A stretch of 64,000 bases of DNA from assembly GCA_028023455.1 (NCBI GenBank), contig JAQFVV010000063.1, forward strand, positions 2,909,081-2,973,080, given 5' to 3'. Shown piece by piece: positions 36,398 through 48,634 of the stretch. How positions within the stretch are numbered: position 1 is the stretch's first letter; each line of letters starts with the position of its first letter. Made by a program: the position numbers and the translations under genes. Below the pieces are notes generated by a model. The model did no database searches. It was not told where the DNA came from and saw nothing but the letters and a program-made list of their open reading frames with translations. This DNA is from Epiperipatus broadwayi (Eukaryota > Onychophora > Udeonychophora > Euonychophora > Peripatidae).

Positions 36398-36786
36398 ATA
36401 ATATGTTGAACTATTTCTATTATCTATCATTAAATGTTGAACGTATAGAAAAATTTTAAACTTTACTCAAACTTTTCAAATAGTAATAACACACAAATAG
36501 ACAACATAGGCTAGTAATTAGATGGTGTTTCCAGTTATTTTCTACTCTTCTTCTAAAAATATAAGTTTGTCTCCTATGCTAATATTGTCACTGATCAGTT
36601 CAGCAACACCTGAAGAAAAATTGAGAATAATATTAATCAAAATATTGTGTAATTACTAACCTGTGTTGTCTATTTATGTGTTATTACTAACAAGTTGTTT
36701 GTATTTGAAAAGTTTAAATAAAAATTAAATTTTTTCTATACATTTAACATTTAATGGTAAATGATGGAGATAGTCTAACATATTAT
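36398..36786. mobile_element. Foldback element, about 130 bp arms
   Basis: The left arm (36398-36522) and right arm (36650-36786) mirror each other with moderate divergence. The outer ends are ATAATATG / CATATTAT. The arms share TTTTCAAATA, TAGTAATAACACA and AATAGACAACA. The right arm carries a short extra segment (ACAAGTTGTTTGTAT). The spacer is about 127 bp. I saw no target duplication. Confidence 0.65.
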
Positions 36787-38416
36787 CGCATCTAATATAC
36801 CATCATCATAAATCTTAAGGCAAATACTATGATGTTCTACTTTGAGATAAGTAAGACAGTTTGAGACGAAAATTTATAATATGGCTAACTATAATGCATA
36901 TAAGTGTTTCTATATTAGTCAAAAGAAAAAAAACAACGACCTTAACTTATAGTACTTTACTGGCATCAGAAAGAAAAATATCTTACAAAAAAAAGACGAA
37001 TCAGAATAAAGACAAAACACCTTTTAAAAAGTGTACGTATATTTTAATGGCTTTGGTATATATATATATTTGACTGTAAAAACACACATATGCTAACATT
37101 TCTTTTTATCGTAAATAAAATATTCCAATTTAGAATAGCCTCTTATAACAAAATTGAATATCTATTATTATAACATGTTTTACCCCTCTTTCTACCATAA
37201 TAACTAGTGCAGAAGTGGAAACTTGAACTTTCTAAAATTTTACCACCCACTAAAACACATTTATCATAAGTGTTCTAAACCTTATAAATATGTTTCAAAA
37301 TATTTTAAATTCTAAGTATCGTTTCAATATTTTACCAGTGTGTCTGGATTACATGCTTTCTTTTGTGGTATTTACATGAAAATATATTTATGTGGTATCA
37401 CAACTTCTTTTTATAATATCTTTTAAAGAAAAAGTTTACGTTGAAAGCTTTTGTGAAGTTATGATTTTAATCGTCAGTTAATCCTATTTAACACATAAAT
37501 AAACCCTCATGTCTACTATGTGTATTTTTTTAAAGTTGAAACTTTTGAAAACTGAAACAACTTTAATTCTCAAACTTGTCTAGTATTTTTTTTAGTAGCA
37601 GCTCTTAATAACAAGTCCAGATACACGTTACCACTTGAAGGAAAAGGAGAAATTTAAATTGTAAAACAGTTGTTTTTGTTATCCTCCAAAAGAGAGGGAG
37701 AGAAAAAATCTCTGTGAAAGTTAATCGATTCTTTAGAAGTAGATTTTTATTCAAATAAACTTTCTAAAGTTACCCCCTTCTCTCTACTTCTATAACAATT
37801 ATTTACTTTTTTTGTTTGTATAATTTATTATCCCACAAAACTATAAACTTTATCTTAAAGAGATTTTATAATGATGCTTGGAAAGATGAAATTTGATATA
37901 TAGTAAACACGTCCACTTATGAATTTAATTTTATAATAGGTAGATAAAAGTGTTTTTCGCATTACTTTTTAATATAAAATATAAAATTTGTCAAACTAGA
38001 CATGTTTACTTCTTATAATATATTAAATATTAATTTAAACAGGATTTTAAAAGATGTGTGGAATTTATCCATATTGATTACGCTGAGAAACCTGTTGATA
38101 ATAAATATAAATTTTATGTGTGTGCTAAAATCTTAGCAGGTTTAGTAATTCGAACAATAAGCTATTATTACCAAGCAAAGCAGATGTTTGATTATTATTG
38201 GCGGTAATTTATAATCTCTTCAATGCAATTTCTTCTAAATCTTATATTTACAGTTAAATCATAGACATCACAGCATAGGAAATTTGTTACAGGTTACATT
38301 CTGTGCTCATTCAAAGATTTAGGGCAAAGAAATACTATAAAAATTAAGCACTGACATATGATCTAATAATTAAGAATCAGTCCTTTTGCGGCTGTAGCCA
38401 GAATTATTTTTTTCAT
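36787..38416. other. AT-rich noncoding DNA
   Basis: No supported gene. The frame at 36861-37073 is lysine/threonine-rich from AT composition and matches nothing I know. Confidence 0.5.
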
Positions 38417-38430
38417 ACAAATTATAGTTT

Positions 38431-38495
38431 AAACAATTCAAAACAAAACAACACTCTCCATATAGTAGTGCCATCATGTGATGTTTAGTGGTTTA
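38431..38495 (-). mobile_element. 65 bp family B fragment with 14 bp duplication
   Basis: The insert contains AAACAAAACAACACTCTCCA, TAGTAGTGCCA and TCATGTGATG, the two ends of family B joined with the interior missing. It is flanked by ACAAATTATAGTTT at 38417-38430 and 38496-38509. Confidence 0.6.
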
Positions 38496-38715
38496 ACAAA
38501 TTATAGTTTCCCACATGCAGTGGCTCAAGTTGTAGAATAACTGAATCAGAGTTGAAGATTTTATATTGATTCTCAGTTGATTAATATAGTTATAAAGACA
38601 ATTGGCTATATTAACTGAATTAAACTGTTAAATACTTTTCAGTCTGCCTTTAGGGTAATGCCATATGACCTCCTAAGAAATTTACCTTACTATTATTTTT
38701 TAATATAAATATCCA

Positions 38716-38880
38716 ATTAGATCAGGAGGTTAGAGTGATGTACTAATACTAAGCTCATGAGTTCAATATTCATACTGATCCTATGAAAGTTTATTTTTAC
38801 CTTGCATAATTTAGTATAATAACAGAGTGATGAACTCAAAGGCTAAGCAGCCACATATTGCTGCCCATTTTTGTTATTTC
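38716..38880 (+). mobile_element. Candidate tRNA-derived SINE
   Basis: GGTTAGAGTGATG resembles a polymerase III box A, and GAGTTCAATATTC 32 bp later resembles box B. The following segment is shared with 33.3 kb. No target duplication or clear cloverleaf was found, so this is tentative. Confidence 0.35.
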
Positions 38881-40890
38881 TGGATAGTCATCCAATCTTA
38901 TGAAAGACAAACTATTTTATTTATATATAATGTAGCTCTTATTATCATGTTGTTAGATTAAATTGTATTATAAAGTGGCAATTAATGGGAAGCACAGACC
39001 AATAATGAACAAGTTTTAGGATCAAATAATAGGACTCTATTGCCTGCTCTAATTAATATGTTGATGGATATGGACTACATACATTACTGATGGTATTTTG
39101 CTATTTCTAGACACTCTCTTAATGAAATATGTCCTACTTTTTATCAAAAAAACACTGTTTTAAACAATGTTAGTCATCAACGTGGAGGTATTCAGCCAGA
39201 GGAAGGTAAATAAAAAAAAAATTATTCTTTTAAAAAAAAATCCATTTCTACAGTTATCTGTTGAGATATTTCACTAATTTTTTTATAAAAAAAACAACAT
39301 GAATTCGCATTCCTTTCATATACTGATGTTTTAATTTTAAAAAGTCAAAAATATCCAGTACAATTGAATAATGGCAAAATAAAAAGTTTTAGCACTACCA
39401 TATTTTCTTTGATTGATTTCTTTTATTAAAAATACAGATGATAATGAAGTTTTAGAATAACTACAAATATTTTTTCAAAAGGTTATTAAGATTAATAATT
39501 ATTTTTAAACAATATTTGTATAATAATTATTAAATATCAAAAGCATACATTATTACACTGTTATTTTATATGTATATATTTTATTTTTAAAATAAAAGGA
39601 AATATAATGTTGAGAAACATCACAGTGTTCTGATAAAAAGAACAGTTAATATATCATTGCAATTACCATTTTAATATACTTTGAGATATTTTTAAATTAG
39701 AAAACAATTTTAATATTTTAAAGCAAAATTTTATAGACTTTTTAGAGATTAATATTTTTTCATTCATATTTTTAAAATAAATTGATTAAAAAGATTTTGT
39801 TTTATAAGAGTGATTGTGTTCTCCCATCCATTTAATAACAAAATAATATATTGTTATTATGATTTCATTTTTTCAATATTTGAAAAGTTCAAATATATTT
39901 TTTAGAATGTTTTTTGTTTGCAAATGTACATTACTACCAAATCTAGTTAAATGTATTGCATTCTCATGAAGAATAATGGATTAATATTCAAATCAGAAGT
40001 TGAAAATTTAAAAAACGTTTTGCTAAAGAAAGCAATTAAATCTGAGAATGTGCAGAAAAGTTAAGCTACTTTATGAGATAAATAAAATTAGACCTCTGAT
40101 TTTATGTATTTATCAATATAAATAGGTCTCAATGGAGTGCTTCCAATTTGTACAAAATCAATCTATTTTCAGTTAATTTTTATTATATTTTTTATTAATC
40201 ATTATTAACTAAACAAAACTATTGATTTTGGTATTTGCTTCTTATCATAATTAGTATATGTTAATGTGTCTATTATATAAAGATCAGATGTACCCAATGT
40301 AAATAAGCTGCAGTTTGTTTTAATTGGTTGCTTTAACAAATTTTTTTAAAGATTTAATAAGATATTATTTTATATAATGTAACGGTCAGAATTGTGTGAT
40401 CATCCAACAAGATTCAGAGACCTAGCAAAAGTACTTCAAACCCAGCAAGTTTGGGATATGTTAGTCATGTAACAGTACTAAGCTTTAACATGTTTGCCAG
40501 TGCTCCAAAATCTCCACTATCCAACCAACGCTCCTGATGCTACTAATGGTCATCGTTTTTCTTCAGTCCCGGTGATCAGGGTAAAACATGAACTCTATCA
40601 ATTCAAACTTAGCCTGTCATGCACTAGAATTATTAAATCAATCTAAGATACTCACCAAATACTTTGATACAGCTCAGAATATTATTTCAAATATTTCATA
40701 GGTTTTGGATATATACATATATGACTTAATTAAGTGTGGACATAGTTGGGTGGATATGATGAACCAGGGAATGACATAACAACTGTATAGATATATATGA
40801 TTTATTAACACAATTCATTAGAAGACAGAAATAATACTAACAATGTTTGGATCTTATTATGATCCATGTATGGGCATACCTATAAACCAA
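38881..40890. other. Noncoding DNA with one higher-complexity patch
   Basis: Mostly AT-rich and featureless. The stretch 40390-40620 is GC-richer and complex (for example CAGTCCCGGTGATCAGGG) and may be an unrecognised repeat, but neither strand gives a readable protein. Confidence 0.45.
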
Positions 40891-40894
40891 AAAA

Positions 40895-41365
40895 TAAGAA
40901 TTATAATATTCAACTCTCACTTATTGATAGTGGTACAATATTTAGATATCACTTGGACAAATGTATGATTTTTACAAAGAATTACAATATTCAACTATCA
41001 GTTATTTATAAAGGTACGGTATTTAGATATCACTAGGATAAATGTATGAATTTTACAAAGAAGTCACCTGTCCATAATGACAACAAAGGTTATAAACTAA
41101 AAATAACAATTACAATAATAAACATCAATATTAGATGTGTGTGAGCATTACAAGGAAGTCATACTATAAATAATGACAACAGAAGTTATGGATAAGAAAT
41201 AATAATTTCAATAGTATTTAAGCATTAGTGTTAGATGTGTGCGTGCATTACAGTGAAGTCATACTGGCATTCATTACAACAAGAATTATGGATCAGAAAT
41301 AATAATTACAATATTTAATCAGAAATAATAATTACCACAAATAGTAAATATCAGTATTATATTTG
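40895..41365. repeat. Degenerate tandem array, 79 to about 120 bp units
   Basis: GAATTATAATATTCAACTCT (near 40900) and GAATTACAATATTCAACTAT (near 40979) begin two related units about 79 bp apart. Both contain ATTTAGATATCACT and AAATGTATGA. Later units share TTACAAAGAAGTCA / TTACAAGGAAGTCA / TTACAGTGAAGTCA, AATGACAACA and TTAGATGTGTG, at about 115-120 bp spacing. The array is heavily diverged and changes period along its length. Confidence 0.6.
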
Positions 41366-41579
41366 TGTATGAGCATAAAACAAATTTTTATGTTAATAAT
41401 GATAATATTTTATCAAGAAATATGCCACTATAAAATTAATATGCCAATTATGGAGAGTAAACACAATACCTGGTTATACTAAGTTAGAGGCCAGTAATAT
41501 ATATATATATAATAAATTTATGTGTGTGTTTACATACATATGGGAAGTTAAGAATATATTTTTTATTATTATATTTACC

Positions 41580-42105
41580 TTTAGGACTCCCAGCAGGAGT
41601 TATGGACCAAAGCATAATTCTAGCTCCCTTCACTATTAATAGTTATATGGTAAATATGATTTATCTATCCCACACAGCATTACCAACAGGCATGATTAAG
41701 AAATCTAATTACAGCGTACAATGGCATCTGGGTTTGAATCCTGTGCTGGCTATATTATTAGTGGCATTGGCAAAAATGGGCCAATCTCCTTTATCGAGCA
41801 ATAATATATATATATCAGTTCTTATGATAACACATTCACAGTCAGCATGGCATGTGTAGGAAATAATGGAGCCTGGGTTTGAATTCCTATCATCATAAAG
41901 TACCCATTTATTGGATCAAGATGCAGCTATCTCCATGGACCGGCAAAATATCCGTCTGGTAGCTCGCATAGCATTACTCGACATATATTCATTATTAAAA
42001 GCCATATAGGCACAGATCATTCTATTAAGCAACACTGATATATTTGACCATAAAGAGCATTAACTTATATCTGTATAGATATTTTCTTGAGCCTGTGTTT
42101 CATAA
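41580..42105 (+). mobile_element. Unclassified repeat with two box-B-like motifs
   Basis: ATGGCATCTGGGTTTGAATC (about 41721) and ATGGAGCCTGGGTTTGAATT (about 41867) are near-copies about 146 bp apart. Both resemble a polymerase III box B, so a dimeric tRNA-derived repeat is possible. The 111-codon open frame at 41524-41859 crosses this block and is not proposed as a gene, because it has no conserved signature. Confidence 0.35.
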
Positions 42106-42383
42106 GTAATAATGGAAAATTTTAAGATAACCATATTTTATAGGCTATAAAATGCCCAAAGCTGAAATAAAAAGCTTAATTACAAAATTATCATTATAAC
42201 TTGCTAAAGAATCAGAAAAAATACTACTGCTGAGATAATACTTTTTACAAATGTATGTGTCACTGAATATATATATAGTGAGATGAACACATACTTTTGT
42301 AACAAGTAATATTGCCTGTTTTACTTTTAAGAAAAGAAAGCATGATCATTATTACTATTATTATTTTTTAACACATAAATAAA

Positions 42384-42426
<43 letters not shown>

Positions 42427-43029
42427 TTTTAATTGTTATAAAGTATTTTAATCAAAATCTAAATTAAACAAATAATGATTTTAACACTCATCTATATTCT
42501 TACTTTCTATTAACAAGGTATATATGGGTAGATGGTGAATCTTAATCCAGATATCTGAATTTCTTTCTCTTTTTAAAAAATGACATTTTTAACTATAAGA
42601 TTAATCAATAAAGTATAAATTTTTATAATCAAAGAAAACATACTGGCATATCTCAAAATAAATAATAAAACAGTAAACTTCATAGTAATCTTTTGTTCCA
42701 TTTTTAGAATTAGACATTACATGTCCTTTTTTTACCATTAATAAGTAGAAATCTAGTTAGAACATAAATTGACTTGTTAAAATAATAATAATAATAATAA
42801 AAATTTAACATTCATATATATCACTGTCCTTTTGAAACACACTTTTTTAAGATAGAGTCTTTTACTGAGCAGTTAGAAATCTGTGAATTTTTAACTTAGA
42901 TAGTCTAGAGTTTTTGTTATTTATAGAAGGGATTTTAATTACTTTATCTGGAAGGATTAAAAATTTATACTTGTTGTTTGATGTCATTCTGATGAGGTAG
43001 CTATTTTCTTACTGGTTCTCTTATTTCAG
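42106..43029. other. AT-rich noncoding DNA
   Basis: No gene or element recognised. An AT microsatellite occupies about 42388-42424. Confidence 0.5.
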
Positions 43030-43171
43030 AATCGACCTTTGACTTTACTGGACTTAGGACAGGCTGGATTCAAAGTTGGTTCTCCATTTTTCTCAGCAGC
43101 AGCAGCATAGAATCATTAGATTTCTTTACTCCTACAGATGCATTTTCTGGAGATTTCCACAAAGGGGAAAG
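43030..43171 (+). CDS. Weak candidate internal exon, function unknown
   Basis: A 142 bp segment is GC-richer than its neighbourhood. It is preceded by a pyrimidine-rich tract ending TTATTTCAG and followed by GGAAAG then GTAAAT, good acceptor and donor contexts. In one frame it is open throughout, giving STFDFTGLRTGWIQSWFS, a serine run and FTPTDAFSGDFHKGE (about 47 residues). A second frame stops at a TAG after a short alanine run. I do not recognise the protein. No partner exon could be identified within the window, and such signals arise by chance, so this may equally be part of an unknown repeat. Confidence 0.2.
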
Positions 43172-44035
43172 GTAAATTTTGTCTACTCACAGATCATGGT
43201 GATTATCTGTCATCAGCTTATATATATTCAATTGGTCTATTAGAGAGTGATTTTGACTTTCACTTTTATTCTTCTTTTCTTTGACTTTTTTTCTTCTGAT
43301 TTTACTTTAGACTGTTAAAAACTTTTTACTTTGACTGTCAACTCTGCTTTTAAAAACTCTTTTTACTGCCAACAACTTTATTCTTACCATTTGACTGCCT
43401 TTCTAGAAAAATTAGCCCAGTATTTATATGATAGTAACTTTAAACAAAATTTTTCTCAGCACAGCCAAAAATCAGTACATTTTTTGTTTAATCTTATATT
43501 TTTTTCTTAATACCTATATCATAACTGCCTTTGTTAGAAATGAAAATAGACTAGTTGTATGATCTTTAATTTAAAACTAGTTACCAAAATCCTATTAAGA
43601 TTAAATTAAGATACGAAAATTTTGATTGCATTTTTAACTGCCATTTAAAGATGAGAAATAATTAACATTTCCATGTAACTCTATGAATGTTTCAAAAAAA
43701 TAGACTTGTAAAAAATGTTATTTCCAAAGAAAGAATGAGTCATTTTTCTTTGACTTATAGGAAAAACATATAGACAAAGAAAATATATTTTTTTCTTTTT
43801 CAAATATAGAACAAAAATGTATTTCAATGAAACAAGATATACATATATGACTCCTCATTCAATAACACACACACACATGCATCTATATATTACCTTTTAA
43901 CAAAAAATGAAAAAATCAAATATTTGATCTATAAAATCTATATATATATATATATCCTATTTTTAAATGACTAACATGAAGCTCTGTGTGTTCATACACA
44001 CTGATTACTTCAATAGCACTATGTTTTTATACTGT
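43172..44035. other. AT-rich noncoding DNA
   Basis: No gene or element recognised. It contains repeated TTTGACT-type phrases at 43240-43400. Confidence 0.5.
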
Positions 44036-44649
44036 AATAGTGATATTAGTGATTAAGCCAATGCACATGCACTTTAAAGATAAATTATAAATGAATACTC
44101 TCACTTTTCTAGACACAAGATATAGTTTTTTAGAAAAGATGGAGTGAATCCACCTATCCTTTTGACTGAAACATTTATATATGGGCAAATCTTAAGCATA
44201 TGGAAATGAGAGCATGAAAATGTTAAGCAATCACCTTAAATTACATTTATTATGCTTGAACATAAAAGAAATTTAAAGTGATGTAAAGTGTTGTTGTTAT
44301 ATAGTTATGGTTTTTATTTTATTTTGTTCATTCTATCATAGCTCTGAAAAAGACTGCAGGTCAGTCAAAACATCGATGTATATATATATATGTAAAAATA
44401 AAGAGTTTTGCTAAAAAGTGTTTGAAGAATTTTGGATAAATTGTATTTAAAGTGATTGCTTAACATCTTCATGCTCTCATTTCTATACACTTAAGATTTG
44501 CCCATACATAAATGTTTGGGTCAAAAGGATGGGTGATTCATTTCATCTTTTTTTAAAAACTATATCTTGTGTCTGGAAAAGTGAGAGTATTCATTTATAA
44601 TTTATTTTTAAAGCACATGTCCATTGGCTTAATCACTAATATCACTATT
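44036..44649. mobile_element. Foldback element, about 210 bp arms
   Basis: The left arm (44036 to about 44247) and right arm (about 44440-44649) mirror each other with scattered differences. The outer ends are AATAGTGATATTAGTGATTA and its complement. The interior of about 190 bp is asymmetric and holds a hammerhead-like motif followed by AAAATAAAGAG, like the Penelope-type 3' region at 54.1 kb. A lone right-arm copy lies at 46150-46320. Confidence 0.75.
44338..44375 (+). ncRNA. Degenerate hammerhead-like motif
   Basis: The motif reads CTCTGAAAAAGACTGCAGGT then CAGTCAAAACATCG. GACTG and CAGTC can form a 5 bp stem II, and CTGA...AAAAC would be the core. Two CG->CA changes from a CGAAACGTC-type sequence would explain the altered GAAA box. 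The core also has an extra base, so it should be inactive. Confidence 0.35.
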
Positions 44650-44747
44650 AAAGATTTAATGTAAATTAAACTAAAGAAGTTAATATTATATAAATAAATG
44701 TTCAAATTATATGCTGGTCTAAAAGGCCATCATTTCAACTTCACTTG

Positions 44748-45120
44748 TATGCTAACCAAAACTAAATGTAAATATGGTACTATAGCTTCTATTTTTCCCC
44801 TCACTAAATATCACATTTCAAACATTAATTTATGTACTGTATTTAAATTTTCTTAGTGATTTAAATACTATATCTCTGCAGTTAAAAGCACATGTACTGG
44901 TTGCTTTTCTGAGTGGTTTTTATTAATGGTGACTTCCTTCACATAAGTATAATAATATGCTAACCAAAAGTAAATGTAAATAGTGTACTATTGCAGATCT
45001 ATTTTCTCTTTCACTAAATATCATATTTTAAATATGAATTTATATACTGTAATCACATTTTCTTTATGATTTCAATACTGTACCTTTGTAGTTAAAAGCA
45101 AATGTATTGATTTTGTCTGA
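44748..45120. repeat. Direct duplication, 208 bp period
   Basis: TATGCTAACCAAAACTAAAT at 44748 recurs as TATGCTAACCAAAAGTAAAT at 44956. The CACTAAATATCA, TATACTGTA and GTAGTTAAAAGCA segments follow in the same order in both units. The units are clearly homologous but diverged. Confidence 0.7.
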
Positions 45121-45227
45121 AACTTTTTTATTAACTCTTCTAAGGAGTTTTATGAGCTGACTCATAACTGCTTAAAGTCACTTGAATTCCATTATTTTTA
45201 ATGCTACTGTAAAGATTTTACCATCAT

Positions 45228-47003
45228 TTGAAAGGTTATAAAAAATTCCGTAAGATGCTGCTCTCTTTTGAATTATTTTACAAGTAAAAAATCAATAAAA
45301 CTGACATTGAAGGTCTAACAAAGGGAGGAGGCAGTCCGTTCTAAGCATTGATTGGCTCTCAACTATTGAGAATAAAAAAATTTACTTGTCAATAACTTCC
45401 AACGTTACAATTTCTTTTCTTTCATTTTGAAAGTGATAAACGAATGTTTTATACCATTTTAAAAGAATAATTGTTGACATATTATAAATTATTTTGATAA
45501 AATATGCTAAAAATAAAATTATTATAGAAAAATAGTTAAGATTTTAGTACAAATTATTTACTTATCTGCAACGTAAAATTGAGAAAGAAATCACTGACAT
45601 CAGCAAAACTTTTTAGTTGGTTACTAATGTTCATTTTAGATTAGCCACTATCGAATATTTTTATAATTATAAATAAAAATTTATTTTTGAAAAAACTTTC
45701 GTACACTTTCATAACCTGACAAATTATTAATATACTTTTTACAAACAAAACTAAAGTGAATATATTATTAAAAGATGAATATATTTTGACAGTTGAGTTT
45801 GTGAATTGACCAATTAAATTTTAGAGTTTTACCTCACTCGGCCAATATAATTAATTGCCCGTTGAAAGGTTAATGGTAGATTATTTTTTATATAAACATA
45901 ATATTTTTAATTGGTTGTGAATTTGATACATGACAGCTTTAGAAACAAACATACATTCACCATTCAAATAACAGAGAAAATAGGGATTTTATATATATAG
46001 ATAAATAATTTATATATAGATATTATTATTACAGTTTAAAAACATCATGCTATATAAAATAAATTTCCTATTTACATATGTTTAATTTCAACTAAGAATG
46101 ATGTATCGTAAATTCTAGTGAATTTCGCAAGTGTCATTTATTCAGACATAGTAAAGATAATTTGAAGTGATTGTTAATATCTTCACACTCTCATTTCCAT
46201 ATACTTAAGATTTTCCCATACTTAAATGTTTGGGCTGAAAGGATAGATGGATTCATCTTATCTTTTCACAAAGACTTTATCTTGTGTTTGAAAAAAATGA
46301 GAGTATTCATTTATAGTAAATCCACAAAGTGGTTGTGCATTAGATTAACCTTTTAACCACTAATTATATTATTGGTTGTATGAGGTAAAAATCAAATCTT
46401 TTAATTGGCCAACTCACAAACTGAAGACAAAGCCTATTGTTAAAACATATTCACCTATAATATTAAATTCAACTCAGAAACGTTTATAAAAAGTATATTA
46501 CTAATTTTTCAGGTTATGAAGAGAACGAAAGTTCTTTCAAAAATAAATTGCTATTTATTTATTCTAAAATATTCAATTTCGGCAACATAAAAGCTATAAT
46601 ATAAACAAAAAGGTTGACTTTTACGTTACAGAAAAGTAAATATTTCTTTTAAATATTTCTTTAATATTTTTACTAAAATCTTCAATATTTTTCGAATATA
46701 ATTTTGTTTTTTTAGTATATTTTTTAAAAAGCTAGTTTAATTTCTGAAATTATATTTTTTTAATACTTAAAATTGCATTCGAAATGAAAATCTCAGTGTT
46801 TTTCTTTATTTTCTTTGATCAGGCGGTTTCTTTGTTCTTTCCAGCCAATCAGAATGTCTTTTTTAGCTGAGAGCTCACTAACAACCAATTACAACCGATG
46901 TTCTTTCTTTGTTTAGGTTTAAATGCGTTTTTTTTTATTTTTTACTTGTAAAATAATTCGGAAGAGGGCACCATCTTACAGAACTTTTAAAAACCTATTC
47001 AAA
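45228..47003. mobile_element. Large foldback element, arms about 660 bp
   Basis: The left arm (about 45228-45885) and right arm (about 46342-47003) are diverged reverse complements. Matching blocks include GAATTATTTTACAAGTAAAA and GTTTGTGA(A/G)TTG(A/G)CCAATTAAA. The loop of about 456 bp contains AT-rich DNA and a fragment of the 44 kb foldback's right arm. No coding capacity or target duplication is evident. It is the largest inverted repeat in the window. Its arm divergence exceeds that of the 5.5 kb palindrome, so it is probably older. Confidence 0.75.
46150..46320. mobile_element. Single arm of the 44 kb foldback family
   Basis: TTGAAGTGATTGTTAATATC, TTCACACTCTCATTTCCATA and ATACTTAAATGTTTGGGCTG match the right arm at 44450-44620. 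There is no left arm. It sits in the loop of the large foldback, so one of the two inserted into the other. Confidence 0.65.
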
Positions 47004-47827
47004 ACCTATCAAACGAATTTTTTAGCATAAGAACTGGCAGAGTTAGAGTGACATCAGATGTCAACAAGGAGCTTCGTAGGAGGCAGGAAAAGGGTTAATG
47101 CTAATTATTATTACAGTTTAAAAACATCACCTATATAAAATAAATAACTTATTTCCAAGTAAATGGAATTTAAATTATACTGATTTTTGAATTAACTCAA
47201 TTAAAATTATAAATATGAAAGCATAGTGTTCTGTAAACTTTCAATCTAAAAATGGATTGCAAATATTGATAAATCTTCACTAAAGATGATCAATAATTTT
47301 ATATCATTATTGCATATCCTTGTTTTGAAAACAAATAATAATGAAAATATATTGTAATCACTTCCTTTTTAAAATTAATAATGTTACAGCCCTGCAGAGA
47401 GCAATTTATACAAGAATCCCAACTGAGGAATTTTTTAAAAACATATTTTTTATACATTTGAAAGAAAATAATTATCTCCAAAAAAAAAAAAGATACTATA
47501 TCATCAATCCTGATGACAAACAACCTAAAGAGTCCAGATTTTTAAAAAAATCTGTTTACTTTTTGATGACATTTATTTCAAAAATTGATCAGATTATTAT
47601 TTTTTTATTTGGAAAAAATCTGTAATCAGATGACTATTATATCAATTTGATTTATATGAACATCACTTTAACAGCTTGCATTCAAATCAATATATTATTA
47701 TAAGCAGCAATGACTCTTATTGTTAAATATTATATTTTATATTATAGTATTTTATACACACTTTAATTCTATACTAATTAAAAAATCAATATTTATCAAT
47801 GCATAACTTTTTGAACTATACTATAAA
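47004..47827. other. Noncoding DNA
   Basis: TTATTATTACAGTTTAAAAA at 47105 repeats a segment at 46024 inside the large foldback's loop. The two overlapping antisense frames at 47299-47625 have AT-driven composition and no family resemblance. Confidence 0.5.
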
Positions 47828-48022
47828 TGTATTCAAATGCATATTGATTATGTAAGTAATATTTATGAAGACTTTAACCTCAAAAATATGTGTGTAAAAA
47901 TGCGATATTAGGGACCTCTACAGGTCTTAACCACAAGCTTACACCTTGGAAGAAAAAAGGTCCCTAATATCACATTTTTACATGCATATTCTTGAGGTTA
48001 AAGCCTTAGTAAATATTACTTA
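47828..48022. mobile_element. Foldback retroposon, family C
   Basis: Arms 47853-47915 and 47959-48022 mirror each other (TAAGTAATATTTATGAAG...TATTAGGGACC and complement) around CTCTACAGGTCTTAACCACA. A direct repeat AACTATACTAT lies at 47814-47824 and 48023-48033, extending to 14 bp with one mismatch. Related sequence is at 36.0-36.4 kb. Confidence 0.7.
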
Positions 48023-48634
48023 AACTATACTATGAAACTCCTTCTACTCATTTGCCAAATTTTATCAATATTTTTTAATAATACCATGCAATACACATGA
48101 TTTATTTAAAAATGGGATAAAGTGATTTTTATGAAATGTGTCAATATAATAATTATTAGACAAATAATTAACAAGAGTAATAGATATTGGAAATTGTAAG
48201 ATAATTTGATAACCGAATGAGATTTGTTTCCTCAAAATGCACTATAGATGTCATTACATTTTCCTGTATTTATATGTATGTTCTTGCTTATACCTTTCTG
48301 ATCCTTGCTATGCAAAAAAAATATTTTGCAATTATACTGATTTTTGTATATGTGGTTTTTCATTAAAACAATGTTAATATGTGTGTGTAAATAAATGAAA
48401 ATATATTTTGTAGCATATATATACTTTCAGAAATAATAAAAAGGAATAAATATTTTAAAAAATTGACAGGTATAAAAACAAATAAATTGCTACAATCGCA
48501 TGCTTCATCTCAAAGTACATAAAGAAATTACAAAAATATAACATAATGTTTTCATAAAACATTAAATATAAAACAGCTTAAGTTAAAAAAAATACTTACA
48601 TTTTAATGTTTTATCTAAATAATTATGGTGGCAT

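Noticed and set aside
41524-41859. 111-codon hydrophobic protein gene
   Set aside because: No conserved signature and it overlaps a block with duplicated box-B-like motifs, so it is more likely a repeat.
42050-42110. Third copy of the ACACAGGCTTATT repeat end, on the minus strand
   Set aside because: Only about 13 bases match (TGAAACACAGGCT), and the surrounding sequence differs.
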